From Ahaetulla prasina (Eukaryota; Chordata; Lepidosauria; Squamata; Colubridae): a stretch of DNA of 64,000 bases. Both the position numbers and the translations under genes were made by a program. Where the stretch lies: positions 189,233,436 through 189,297,435 of the forward strand of contig NC_080539.1 in NCBI RefSeq assembly GCF_028640845.1. Direction: 5' to 3'. Positions 55,299 to 64,000 of the stretch are shown in pieces (position 1 is the first letter of the stretch; the number at the start of each line of letters is the position of its first letter). The notes under the pieces are model-generated. The model was given only the letters and a program-made list of their open reading frames with translations, made no database searches and was not told the DNA's origin.

Positions 55299-57522
55299 GT
55301 CGACTTCCGGTGGCTCCGCTTCGTTAATGGCAGTCTATTTTAGACCACTAGCTCTGTGATTCTGTAGAGCCGCTCAGACACCATTAATCAGCTGTCTAGC
55401 GGCTTGAAAATCTCTCCCTTGGGCAAAGAGAGAGAGGTGAGCATTTGGGCTGAAGTAGAGCCCCCAGGAAAGCCCCAGGAAAATTTCTGGACGCTTGATG
55501 GGAACGCTCCTTCTATAGCCTGAAAAAAGCCCCGGAATCCAGAACGCTTCTGCCAAATGACGGAAAAAAACGCAGCACCCATCTTTGCGACTGAAATGGA
55601 TTAGTGAAGGACTGCTAATGCGGATAGAGCTGAAACAGGAGCGTTGGCATTTGATTGTAAGATTTTAACTCCCTGACAGAGGATGTATTTGTAGTCAAGA
55701 TTGGAGATGAAGAAAGGAAATGGCGCTTTGTGTATTGGAAGTGAAAGTTAAGGAAATGCTTATTACAATTGCTGACGTGGAACCTTTAAGAAGAATATAC
55801 CAAGATATTATTTAAATGGAATGAATAATTGTTTATGAGTTTTCTTTTGTCTCTCTTTTTTTTTTATTACAGTGTTTAAGAAGAAAAGTTTACTGAATTT
55901 TTCTTTTTTCTTTTTTCTTTTCCTTTGGTATTACATAATTTAAAAATGGCTTTAAGCAAAGAGAATTAACCACTTCTAAAATACTGGAAATTTCTTCAGC
56001 TCAGATACGGAAATTAAAAGAAGATATCAAGGAAGGTTTAAGGAATTTTTTACAGGAGCTTATGGAGGCTCATCTTTTAGAAATAGATCAAAAATTTAAT
56101 GAAATAGAGAAAGAAATACTGGATTTTAAAGATATGGTGGAAGAGCAGAGGAGGGAGATGAAAAAATTAAAGGAATCAATTACCCCATTATTGGTATCTA
56201 ATATTCAGACGGAGGAAAGACTGGAAGAACTTAACCAAATTAATTTAGATTTGCAAAGGAAAATAGATGAAGTTCAAATTAATTTGAATTTAGAAAATAA
56301 AATAGATGACATTCAGGTTAAGGTAGATAGGGCAGATGAAGAAAGGGTTATATTACAATATAAATTAATGGAATATGCTATAAGGGTGAGGGGATTAAAA
56401 GAATGTAGGTAGGAAAATTTAAAAGAGATTTTTACTCAGGCCTTTGCTCAGATAGATGGAGTGGAACCAGAAGATTTTGAAGTTAATACTGAAAAAATCT
56501 ATCGTGTTAATTCTTGGTTGGCAAGGCAGAAGCATTTACCGAGATGTGGTTATTTATTTTACAACTAAGAAGATTAGGTATGGAATTTTGCAAGCATTCT
56601 ATAAAAATAAATTTCAAATATTAGGACAAGATATAATAATGATGAAGGAAATTCCTCCTAAAATGTTAAGAAAGAGAAAAAAATTTGCCTTTTTAGTGGA
56701 TGAGCTTAAGAAACATCAGATATATTTTAGATGGGAGGTTCCAGCTGGCTTAACAGTGAATTATAAAGGAAGAAAGTATTTTTTCAATACAGTTTTCAAA
56801 GCAAGAGATTTCTACACTACGTTCTGGATTCTGGAGCTTTTTTCGAGCTATAGAAGGAGCGTTCCCAACAAACCACCAGAAATCATTCCGGGTGGCTCCG
56901 CTTCGTTAATGGCGGGCGATCTCAGTCCGCCAGTTCTGTGTGATTCTGTAGACAGCGTTAATCTGCTGTCAACAGCTCGTAAATCTCTGCCCTCGGGCAA
57001 AGAGGTGGAGATGAGCATTTGAGCTGAAGTAGAGCCCCCAAGAAAAGCCCCATATTTTAATTTTTGATTGTTAGTTTTATACCCTGTATTCGGTTCTGGG
57101 AAGTTCCGGGGAAGGGGGGGGAGGAGGGACGGGGGATGAGGATAGAAAATGGATTGATGGTTAATGGACAGGGATGATTGAAGATATATAATTAATGTAA
57201 GGTCGGAGCTGCTTGGCTACCATTTCAGAATGATGGGAAGGGAGAAAGGAGAAGAGAGAAGGAGGTAGGAAAGAGAAGAGGAGGAAGAGGAAAGGAAGAA
57301 AGAGGGATAGAAGAGAGAGAAGAAAGGAGTAGGGAGGAAGGAGGAGAGGATGTAGATAAGAGAAGGGGAGGATGGTTGTGGAAAGTAGAAGAAGGTAGAG
57401 AAGGGAAGAGAGTTAAAGGAAGGGGGTGGTGACCGGGCACGTCCAATTAATTATATATGACTGTACACTAAATATGTTATTGGACACGTATGTAAAAATA
57501 AAACTTTTTTAACAAAAGAAAA
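55299..57522 (+). mobile_element. L1-type element with ORF1 but no ORF2 (copy 2)
   Basis: Flanks: ACATAGTAGAAAGACG (55283-55298) and ACATAGTGGAAAGACG (57523-57538), a 16-bp duplication with one difference. The 5' UTR and ORF1 match copy 1 at 32750. After ORF1 (about 56815) comes an inverted piece of 5' UTR (56818-56885), then a direct 5' UTR head (56886-57046), then a 3' UTR with a G-rich tract and an A-rich end. There is no ORF2. Confidence 0.88.
55946..56820 (+). pseudogene. L1 ORF1 (copy 2), broken
   Basis: The start region (about 55946-56060) is out of frame. 56062-56412 reads the coiled coil (LLEIDQKFNEIEKEILDFKD) to a TAG after RGLKECR. A two-base loss near 56542 shifts the rest into the frame 56456-56815, with VVIYFTTKKIRYGILQAF and RWEVPAGLTVNYKGRKYF. 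Apart from these breaks it is very close to copy 1, so the two belong to one subfamily. Confidence 0.85.
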
Positions 57523-57789
57523 ACATAGTGGAAAGACGATTGGCTGAGTGCTTATACAAAGAAACTAGATAAAGTGTCTATGATTGATTATTGCACTAGG
57601 CTTTGGTCACAGTTTGTTTTAATACTGCTAAATTATAGATGGAGTGAGTTTGGAGCATCAGACACTTATTGGATTAATGCTTTGAGAAGGGTGCTGGAAA
57701 AAAATAAATTAGCAACTCAGCTTTTATACGTAGAACCATGATTCCATGTTCAGTGGCTTGATCCATTCTCCACCAAAACTGCTGGCAAT

Positions 57790-58320
57790 ATGGAACATAA
57801 CTGTGTGGAAGCAATTGATTTACAAACGAAGGTAGGAGAGGATTTGGAAGATAGTCATATAGAGGGCGGTATAAACCTATTTATTGATGGGTCTTCCCCT
57901 GTTGAGAATGGGAAGAGACTGAATGGATATGCAGTAGTGAATGGAGATTCTGCTAAAGATTGGAAGCTGGAAGGTTGCCATCTGAATGGTAACACAATGT
58001 GAGGTCTTTGCTTTATTACAAGCCTTAAAATTGTTAACCAACAAAGTGGGTAATATCTGTACTGATTCAAGGTATGCCTATGGTATTTTACAAACTTTTG
58101 GAAAAATCTGAATGGAACAAGGGTTAATAACAAGTAAATGGAAGGAGTTAAAGCAAGTGGATCTCATAAAAGCTGTATTAAAGACAGCCGAGGGCCCTGA
58201 ATGGCTAGCTATAATACACATTGAGGCACATAAAAAGGGCACTTCTAAACTAGTTGTGGGAAATAGATTAGCAGATAAAACTGCAGAAACAGCATTATTA
58301 GGGGAAGAACTGAAGGTTTA
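57790..58320 (+). pseudogene. ERV RNase H, remnant
   Basis: INLFIDGSSPVENGKRLNGY and, after stops, HKKGTSKLVVGNRLADKTAE are the first and last blocks of a retroviral RNase H. A stop at 58000 and a shift near 58050 break it. Reverse transcriptase, expected upstream, is missing. Confidence 0.75.
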
Positions 58321-58376
58321 ATCCCTACTTTGGAATTTGATGTAAATCTGTATTCACAGATGATGAAGAAAAACAA

Positions 58377-59155
58377 ATGATGGAGGAAGGGGTGCAAAGG
58401 AGAGATGGTAAACAGATAACAAAGGAGGGATTACAAATAGTAAATAAACCAGTTATGAGAAATATAATTGAGAGAGTGCATGAGGGGACTCAGTGGGGAA
58501 CTCAGACTGTTACTGATTTTGTTAAATGGAAGTACATCTGTAGAGGCATGTATACCTTGGCTATGCAAGTGGGAAGGAAGTATATACATTGTGTGAGAAT
58601 CAATAAGAAGATTATGCATAAATAGCAGGAGGTAGAGATTTAGCTGTTTCGCAGTTTCAACGAATCCAGGTAGATTACACTGAGATGCCAGCAGTGGGAA
58701 CTTTGAAGTATTTGCTGGTAATAGTGGATCATCTTACTGGATGGGTTGAAGCCTTTCCCAATGCAAGGGCGAATGCTCAAATGACTGTTAAAATCATATT
58801 GGAACAATTAATACCCCGAACAATAGAGGCACACATTTTACAGCCCAGGTAGTGAAACAAGTGATGGAACAATTGGGAATTGATTGGCAATATTATCTGG
58901 CACATTGCCCAACTTCAAGTGGGAAAGCTGAACGAATTAATCAAACATTAAAAACTACGTTAAAGAAATTAATGCTGGAACTCCAAATACCATGCACAAA
59001 ATGTTTGCCTTTAGTTCTTTTACGAATTAGAACAAGTCCTAAAAAGAATGTGGAGATTTCACCATATGAAATGATGTTTGGACTACCTTATACTGGGAGT
59101 ATGGGAATGTCTAGAATAGAACTTAATGATGTTTTTCTGCGAAAATATATATAAG
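58377..59155 (+). pseudogene. ERV integrase, remnant
   Basis: The zinc-finger region (RVHEGTQWGTQTVTDF...C) is at 58470-58600. The core runs through a VDYTEMP block near 58670, which holds the first catalytic Asp. The frame 58852-59155 has CPTSSGKAERINQTLKTTLK and SPYEMMFGLPYTG. The second catalytic block near 58820 is damaged. The wording is class I (gammaretrovirus-like). Confidence 0.8.
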
Positions 59156-59339
59156 GACTGTCACAGTGTTTTTCTCTTTTAAGGTCCAAATGATTATTGG
59201 CGCAGACTCCTCCTCTTGATTTTCAAGTACATGGTTACAAAAATGGTCCTGATAAAATCCATAAAAGAAATTACAGTCAGTGTGGGAAGGACCATTCCAG
59301 ATGTTGTTAACCACTGTGTCTGCTGTGAGAACCAAGGAA

Positions 59340-60470
59340 AGAGGCTGGATACATGATTCCAGAGTTAAAGGACCAGTGGCTTTACCTTATGGACTGTGTC
59401 AACAGATGCATCAAACGCACTTAAATTAACCTTCAGACAACAGACATCCGATGACTAATGAAACTTTGGGCAGTTGATTTAAATATTTGGTTGGGAGTAG
59501 TAAACATTTTTATAGTGTTATTGATTGTATTAAAAAAGGAGATGATTGAATGGTGTAAATCAATGCTGTAGTATCCGGTGGATGTAAGTTCCCTACGATC
59601 AGTTGAAAGACTTGAAGTCTAATGGTAACCTTTTAAGCCTTTACACAGTTAAAACATACTCCAGATAGGAGGCCTAGTCCACTAGGAAGATGAAGTTTGC
59701 AGTGGTGATGGTTGTTGCCTCATCAGAAATTATGCAATATATGCAAGTAGGAATGGGGACTTTGGCTGTATTGCCAGTTATACTACAACATGGCAGCAGC
59801 TTGTGTTTCCATACCGAACTTGAGCATCAATATTCCACTCACCCTGATTGAGACTACAGCTGAAGCTGGGATTTGTATTAAATCCTCTTGATGATGGTGT
59901 ACCATTCGGTAAACACCCTAGGTGCAATCGTACATATGAAATAGTCTCCCAGTACAAGGATCTATCAAATAAAATGGAATTCTTATACAATCAATGCACT
60001 GCCCGATATGGTAATTATACACCTTCTTATAAGAAGTTTAGGATTATAGAAGAAGAGCTACATTTACCAAAAATTCAGTTAAAAGCCCCCTCCAAGCTTA
60101 TGTTTTTATGTGGTAATATAGCACTGCCTAAATTACCTTTTTAAAATTTATTTACATTTATATCCCGCCCTTCTCCGAAGACTCGGCGGCTTACAGTGTG
60201 TAAGGCAATAGTCTCATTCTATTTGTATATTTACAAAGTCAACTTATTGCCCCCCCAACAATCTGGGTCCTCATTTTACCTACCTTATAAAGGATGGAAG
60301 GCTGAGTCAACCTTGGGCCTGGTGGGATTTTGTATGAAAGGGTAGATGAGCTGTTGGTTATCTTAAAACACCAACGAGGTATACTAGACAAGTGAGAGTA
60401 ACCAAACCAAAGAAGAAAAATGAAGAACCGGGAAAGAGATTAAGCAGACAGGAAGTATGCATTATGTTAT
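59340..60470 (+). pseudogene. ERV env, remnant, with SINE insertion
   Basis: Many stops are present. The frame 59848-60144 reads MRLQLKLGFVLNPLDDGVPF and ends FLCGNIALPKLPF, a surface-subunit-like end. After the SINE, 60330-60400 reads RVDELLVILKHQRGIL, as in a transmembrane subunit. It is non-functional. Confidence 0.55.
60143..60330 (-). mobile_element. tRNA-SINE 3' part with L2-type tail
   Basis: This is the inverse of 49385-49545: hairpin 'tcccgcccttctccgaagac', then 'attgcccccccaacaatctg' and 'gaaggctgagtcaaccttgg'. The tRNA-like head is missing. It lies in the ERV env remnant. Confidence 0.85.
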
Positions 60471-60525
60471 AAAACATACATGATGATTTACAGGAATAAA
60501 ACTGATAAAAAGAGAAAGGCAGGAT

Positions 60526-60763
60526 TGAGAGAAATGGAATTATTCCTGTAAAGAATATAGCCTAAGTGACTCCATATTTACCCTTCATATAACCTGAGTT
60601 AACCTGAGCTATTTAACTATGTAAGACACTTAGAAAGAGGAAGTATGTATGATGCCTTTTCTGAGGAAATAACGCCAGTTGGTACATTCTGAGTTGGGTC
60701 AGGCTGACCCAAGCTAAATTAGAAGAAGGAAGGAAGATATCCTGTTCCAATTAATTGTGTTAG
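60526..60763 (+). repeat. ERV 3' LTR, first part
   Basis: It starts TGAGAGAAATGG after an A/G-rich tract and runs to 'gtgttag', where the CR1 begins. Confidence 0.9.
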
Positions 60764-61267
60764 AATAGAATAGAATAGAATTTTTTTGGCCAAGTGTGAC
60801 TGGACACACAAGGAATTTGTCTTGGTGCATATGCTCTCAGTGTACATAAAAGAAAAGATACGTTCATCAAGGTACAACATTTACAACACAATTGATGATC
60901 AATATATCAATATAAATCATAAGGATTGCCAGCAACAAGTTATAGTCATACAGTCATAAGTGGAAAGAGATTGGTGATGGGAACTATGAAACGATTAATA
61001 GTAGTGCAGATTCAGTAAATAGTCTGACAGTGTTGAGGGAATTATTTGTTTAGCAGAGTGATGGCCTTCGGGGAAAAACTGTTCTTTTGTCTAGTTGTTC
61101 TGGTGTGCAGTGCTCTATAGCGTCGTTTTGAGGGTAGGAGTTGAAACAGTTTATGTCCAGGATGCGAGGGATCTGCAAATATTTTCACGGCCCTCTTCTT
61201 GATTCGTGCAGTATACAGGTCCTCAATGGAAGGCAAGTTGGTAGCAATTATTTTTCTGCAGTTCTAA

Positions 61268-62423
61268 TTATCCTCTGAAGTCTGTGTTTTCTTGTTGGGT
61301 TGCAGAACCGAACCAGACAGTTATAGAGGTGCAAATGACAGACTCAATAATTCCTCTGTAGAATTGGATCAGCAGCTCCTTGGGCAGTTTGAGCTTACTG
61401 AGTTGGCGAGAAAGAACATTCTTTGTTGTCCTTTTTAATGATGTTTTGATGTTAGCTGTCCATTTGAGATCCTGCGATATGATAGAACCCAGAAATTTGA
61501 AGGTTTCTACTGTTGATACTGTGTTGTCAAGTATTGTGAGAGGTGGAAGTATGGAAGGGTTTTTCCTAAAGTCTACCACCATTTCTACGGTTTTGAGTGT
61601 GTTCAGTTCCAGATTGTTTTGGTTGCACCACAAGGCTAGTCGTTCGACCTCTCGTCTATATGCGGATTCGTCATTGTCTCGAATGAGACCAATCACTGTT
61701 GTGTCATCTGCGAACTTCAGTAGCTTAACAAATGGATCATTGGAGATGCAGTCATTGGTATACAGAGAGAAGAGAAGTGGGGAGAGCACACAGCCTTGGG
61801 GGGCCCCTGTGCTAATTGTACAGGTATTTGATGTGATCTTGCTTAGCTTCACCTGCTGCTTCCTGTTTGTTAGGAAGCTTGTGATCCACTTACAAGTCTG
61901 TTCCGGTACCTGTAGCTGGTTTAGCTTAGTTAGAAGAATGTCTGGAATGATGGTATTGAATGCTGAACTAAAGTCTACAAAAAGGACCCTTGCATAGGTC
62001 TTTGGAGATTCAAGATGTTGTAGGAGCCATATTAACAGCATCATCTGTTGATCTATTTGCTCGGTATGCAAATTGCAAGGGGTCTAAGAGCGGATTCGTG
62101 ATGGTTTTCAGGTAGGAAAGCACTAGCCTTTCAAAGGTTTTCATGACTACAGATGTTAGAGCAACTGGTCTGTAGTCATTCAGTTCCTTGATGGTGGGCT
62201 TCTTCGGCACTGGGATGATGGTAGAGCGTTTGAAGCAAGAAGGAACATAGCACATCTCTAGTGATTTATTGAAAATATGGGTGAAGATGGGGGCCAATTG
62301 GTCAGCACAGACTTTTAAGCAAGAAGGAGTTATCTTGTCTGGGCCTGGAGCTTTTCCTGGCTTTTGTCTGTGAAATAGGTCCTGCACTTCCTTTTCTGTG
62401 ATCACTAGGGGTTGTGAACCCAA
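61268..62423 (-). pseudogene. CR1 reverse transcriptase
   Basis: Two frames, 62423-62010 and 62071-61268, cover the domain with one frameshift near 62030. The catalytic motif is FADD (KFADDTTVIG). The C-terminal region LKRTTKNVLSRQLSKLKLPK follows and a last piece is at 61236-61042. Only one clear break lies in over 1.1 kb, so the copy is young relative to the ERV it interrupts. Confidence 0.88.
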
Positions 62424-62857
62424 TGAAATGGGGTCAGTTGTAGGAGGCTTGGCTGTTGTTGGTGTGTCTGAGATGGGGTTGTGGAGATAGGTGGCTGTAG
62501 TTTCCTTTCAAACCTGCAGTAAAACTCATTCAGGTCATCTGCCAGTTGTTGATTACCTTCAGCCTGGGAAGGAGGTTTGCCATAGCCGGTGATATTTTTA
62601 AGAGTTTTCCACATGTTTGCTGGTTCATTTGCTGAAAATTGATTCTTTAGCTTTTCAGAGTAGCTTCTTTTGCTGCTCTTATCTCCTTGTTAGTGCATTT
62701 CTGGCCTGATTGTACAGCATTTTATCACCTTTTCTGTAGGCTTCCTCTTGGAATGTCGTAGCTGCTTAAGTTTAGGTGTAAACCAAGGTTTGTTATTACT
62801 GTGTATTCGCAAGTTCCTTGTAGGTACATAGGTCTTCACAGAAGCTGACATATGATG

Positions 62858-63557
62858 TTACAGTATCTGTGAGTTCATCCAGGTCTGCAGAGGTATCTTT
62901 AAAATATTCCAATCAGTGCAGTCAAAACATGCCTGTAGCTTTAATTCTGATTCCTCCGTCCAGGTTTTCACTGATTTAATTATTGGTTTTATGGCTTTAA
63001 GTCTTTGCCTGTAAGCAGGTACAAGGTGAATCATGCAATGATCAGAGTGTCCTACAGCTGCACGTGGTAAAGACCGATAGGCATCTTTTAGTGTTGTGTA
63101 GCAGTGGTCTAGAGTATTCTTGCCTCTGGTGGGACAATTGACATGCTGAAAGTATTTTGGTAGTTCTTTCCTTAAGTTTGCCTTGTTTAGATCTCCCAAA
63201 ACAATGGCCAGTGAATCCGGGTGTTTGGCTTCAGCCTCCATGATTTGGTCAGCTAGAGTTCGTAATGCCTCGTTTACACAGGCTTGTGGTGGGACATAAA
63301 CAGCAATTAGAAGAAATGAGGAAAATTCACGAGGCGAATAGTAAGGTTTGCAGTTGATAATTAGAGTCTCTAAATTGTTGTCACAGAATTTGTAAATTAT
63401 GTTAAAATCTTGACACCAGGATGAATTAATATATAGGCATAAGCCGCCTCCTTTCTTTTTACCAGATGTTTCTGGAATCCTGTCTGATCGTTCAATTTGA
63501 AATCCTGGAATGTTCAGGCTGCTATTTTCAATTGATTCATTTAACCAGGTTTCAGAG
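62858..63557 (-). pseudogene. CR1 endonuclease, 5'-truncated
   Basis: The minus strand from 63557 reads ETWLNESIENSSLNIPGFQI and, with a shift near 63280, the frame 63241-62858 (LGDLNKANLRKELPKYFQHV, GHSDHCMIHLVPAYRQR). GDLN and SDH are endonuclease active-site blocks. Confidence 0.85.
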
Positions 63558-63894
63558 TTAAGGACTCATTGAAAGGGTATTTTTAGGAGGGAAATACCCC
63601 TCCAAGGGAGAATTCTAAATCAAGAAAGATGTTGCTTAGAAAGCAAAAATGTTATGTAACATCTGAAAAACAATGAGAAGTGGGGGTGTTTTAATTGTTT
63701 TGCTGATTGCTTGAAAATGTATTTAAACCATGTATTCGGAGCTGTAAGACGGTCTCACTTTCCTTCATAAGAGAACCCTTTTGCAAAAGCTTATGATATG
63801 TTTCTATATATCTTTTTAATAAATCTGCAGTTTACTTGTTCATGGTCTCCATTTTACTTTTTCTGAGGTTTGCTGTTTTTTTTTAAATCTCACA
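63558..63894 (+). repeat. ERV 3' LTR, second part
   Basis: It resumes 'ttaaggactcattgaaagg', matching the 5' LTR from 54378, and ends AAATCTCACA before GATGC. Confidence 0.92.
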
Positions 63895-64000
63895 GATGCG
63901 TACTGGAATCATCCTGAGGTGTGCCGAAAGCAATTTGGTGAAAGTCCTGGACACTGAGGAGAGGCTGAATGGTAGGGCCTTGTACTGTTAATGTCAACCG
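63895..64000 (-). pseudogene. DIRS reverse transcriptase, upstream part
   Basis: The minus strand from 64000 reads towards 63895 through a reverse transcriptase block that joins in frame to the DLDD motif at 54125 once the retrovirus is removed. This proves that the retrovirus inserted in the DIRS element. Confidence 0.8.

Larger units (their letters stand above)
60764..63557 (-). mobile_element. CR1 (Snake1-type) LINE in the ERV 3' LTR
   Basis: The minus-strand element starts inside endonuclease (63557) and runs through reverse transcriptase to the 3' end box 'ggccaagtgtgactggacac' and an AGAAT tail at 60764-60780. Motifs: endonuclease IVLGDLNKANL, NTLDHCY and GHSDHCMIHL; reverse transcriptase GKAPGPDKI, LNDYRPVALTSVVMKTFERL, VDFSSAFNTIIPDILL, GAPQGCVLSPLLFSLYTNDC and KFADDTTVIG. 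It is 5'-truncated, with few breaks. Confidence 0.92.
54131..63894 (+). mobile_element. Endogenous retrovirus (class I-like), nested and decayed
   Basis: Paired LTRs (54131-54714; 60526-60763 with 63558-63894), a lysine-type primer-binding site and remnants of gag, RNase H, integrase and env lie between GATGC duplications (54126-54130 and 63895-63899). The integrase and env wording is gammaretrovirus-like. Most of gag and all of reverse transcriptase are absent. An L1 (55299-57522), a SINE (60143-60330) and a CR1 (60764-63557) have inserted since. It cannot produce virus. Confidence 0.9.
51744..64000 (-). mobile_element. DIRS-type tyrosine-recombinase retrotransposon, split by a retrovirus
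   Basis: On the minus strand, reverse transcriptase begins beyond 64000, reaches 63900, and resumes at 54125 after removal of the endogenous retrovirus and one GATGC. RNase H (53373-53909 region), a tyrosine recombinase (53551-52076) and an inverted-repeat terminus (51744-52017) follow. DIRS elements integrate through a circular intermediate with this recombinase and have inverted and internal complementary repeats in place of LTRs. Several frameshifts show the copy is inactive. Confidence 0.88.

Overview
This looks like nuclear DNA from a squamate reptile, most likely an advanced snake. There are no bacterial-style operons. The only host gene I can support is a short run of spliced exons on the minus strand at 25954-27303. 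They encode the central, glutamine-rich part of class IIa histone deacetylase HDAC4. The remainder is intron, filled with many transposon families: CR1, Bov-B/RTE, L2 and L1 LINEs, tRNA-derived SINEs, Ty1/copia, Ty3/gypsy (Tf1/sushi-type chromovirus), DIRS, a Penelope-like element, an endogenous retrovirus and hAT-type MITEs. Bov-B together with CR1 copies that carry AATAG/ATTCT pentamer tails is the combination reported for snake genomes.

Layout. 1-868 is the 5' end of an L1 (minus). 1605-21838 is one old Ty1/copia element (minus) opened up to about 20 kb by later insertions. In order along the plus strand these are a pentamer-tailed CR1 3' end (2041), a solo retroviral LTR (2425-2911, TSD ACCAC), a SINE (from 3091) that itself carries a complete 6-kb sushi/gypsy element (3320-9384, TSD GCTAG), L2 copies (9590-11605 plus, 11740-13335 minus), and a nearly full-length CR1 (16690-21510) that holds two further L2 fragments. 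21950-24730 holds L1 5'-UTR sequence, a SINE, another L2, a Penelope-like tail and an (AT)n tract. 24730-31400 is the quietest stretch and contains the HDAC4 exons and small hAT MITEs. 31404-36610 is an old L1 split by a younger L1 that has ORF1 but no ORF2. 36650-37700 is a gypsy integrase fragment with its 3' LTR. 38100-44450 holds a 70-bp minisatellite and a long inverted-repeat element whose left arm contains a complete GC-rich sushi/gypsy element (38656-44126, TSD CAGAG). 44655-45190 is a polypurine tract. 45940-48850 is a Bov-B (minus). 51744-64000 is a DIRS element (minus) split by an endogenous retrovirus (54131-63894, TSD GATGC). The retrovirus carries an ORF1-only L1 (16-bp TSD) in its gag region and a CR1 in its 3' LTR.

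Most interesting results. Both complete gypsy elements have an 11-nt primer-binding site, two bases after the 5' LTR, that is the exact complement of an 11-nt stretch about 30 bp downstream of the LTR TATA box. This is the self-priming arrangement of the Tf1/sushi group. The second element also keeps a GGGAAAC slippery heptamer in the right phase for -1 frameshifting from gag into pol, as in PEG10. Two L1 copies have a 5' UTR, ORF1 and a 3' UTR but no ORF2, like mammalian HAL1. L2 LINEs and a tRNA-SINE share one 3' terminal hairpin. Nearly all transposon genes are broken; the main exception is the 1077-codon pol of the first gypsy element. I found no new host system. The novelty lies in the nested transposon structure and the preserved replication signals.
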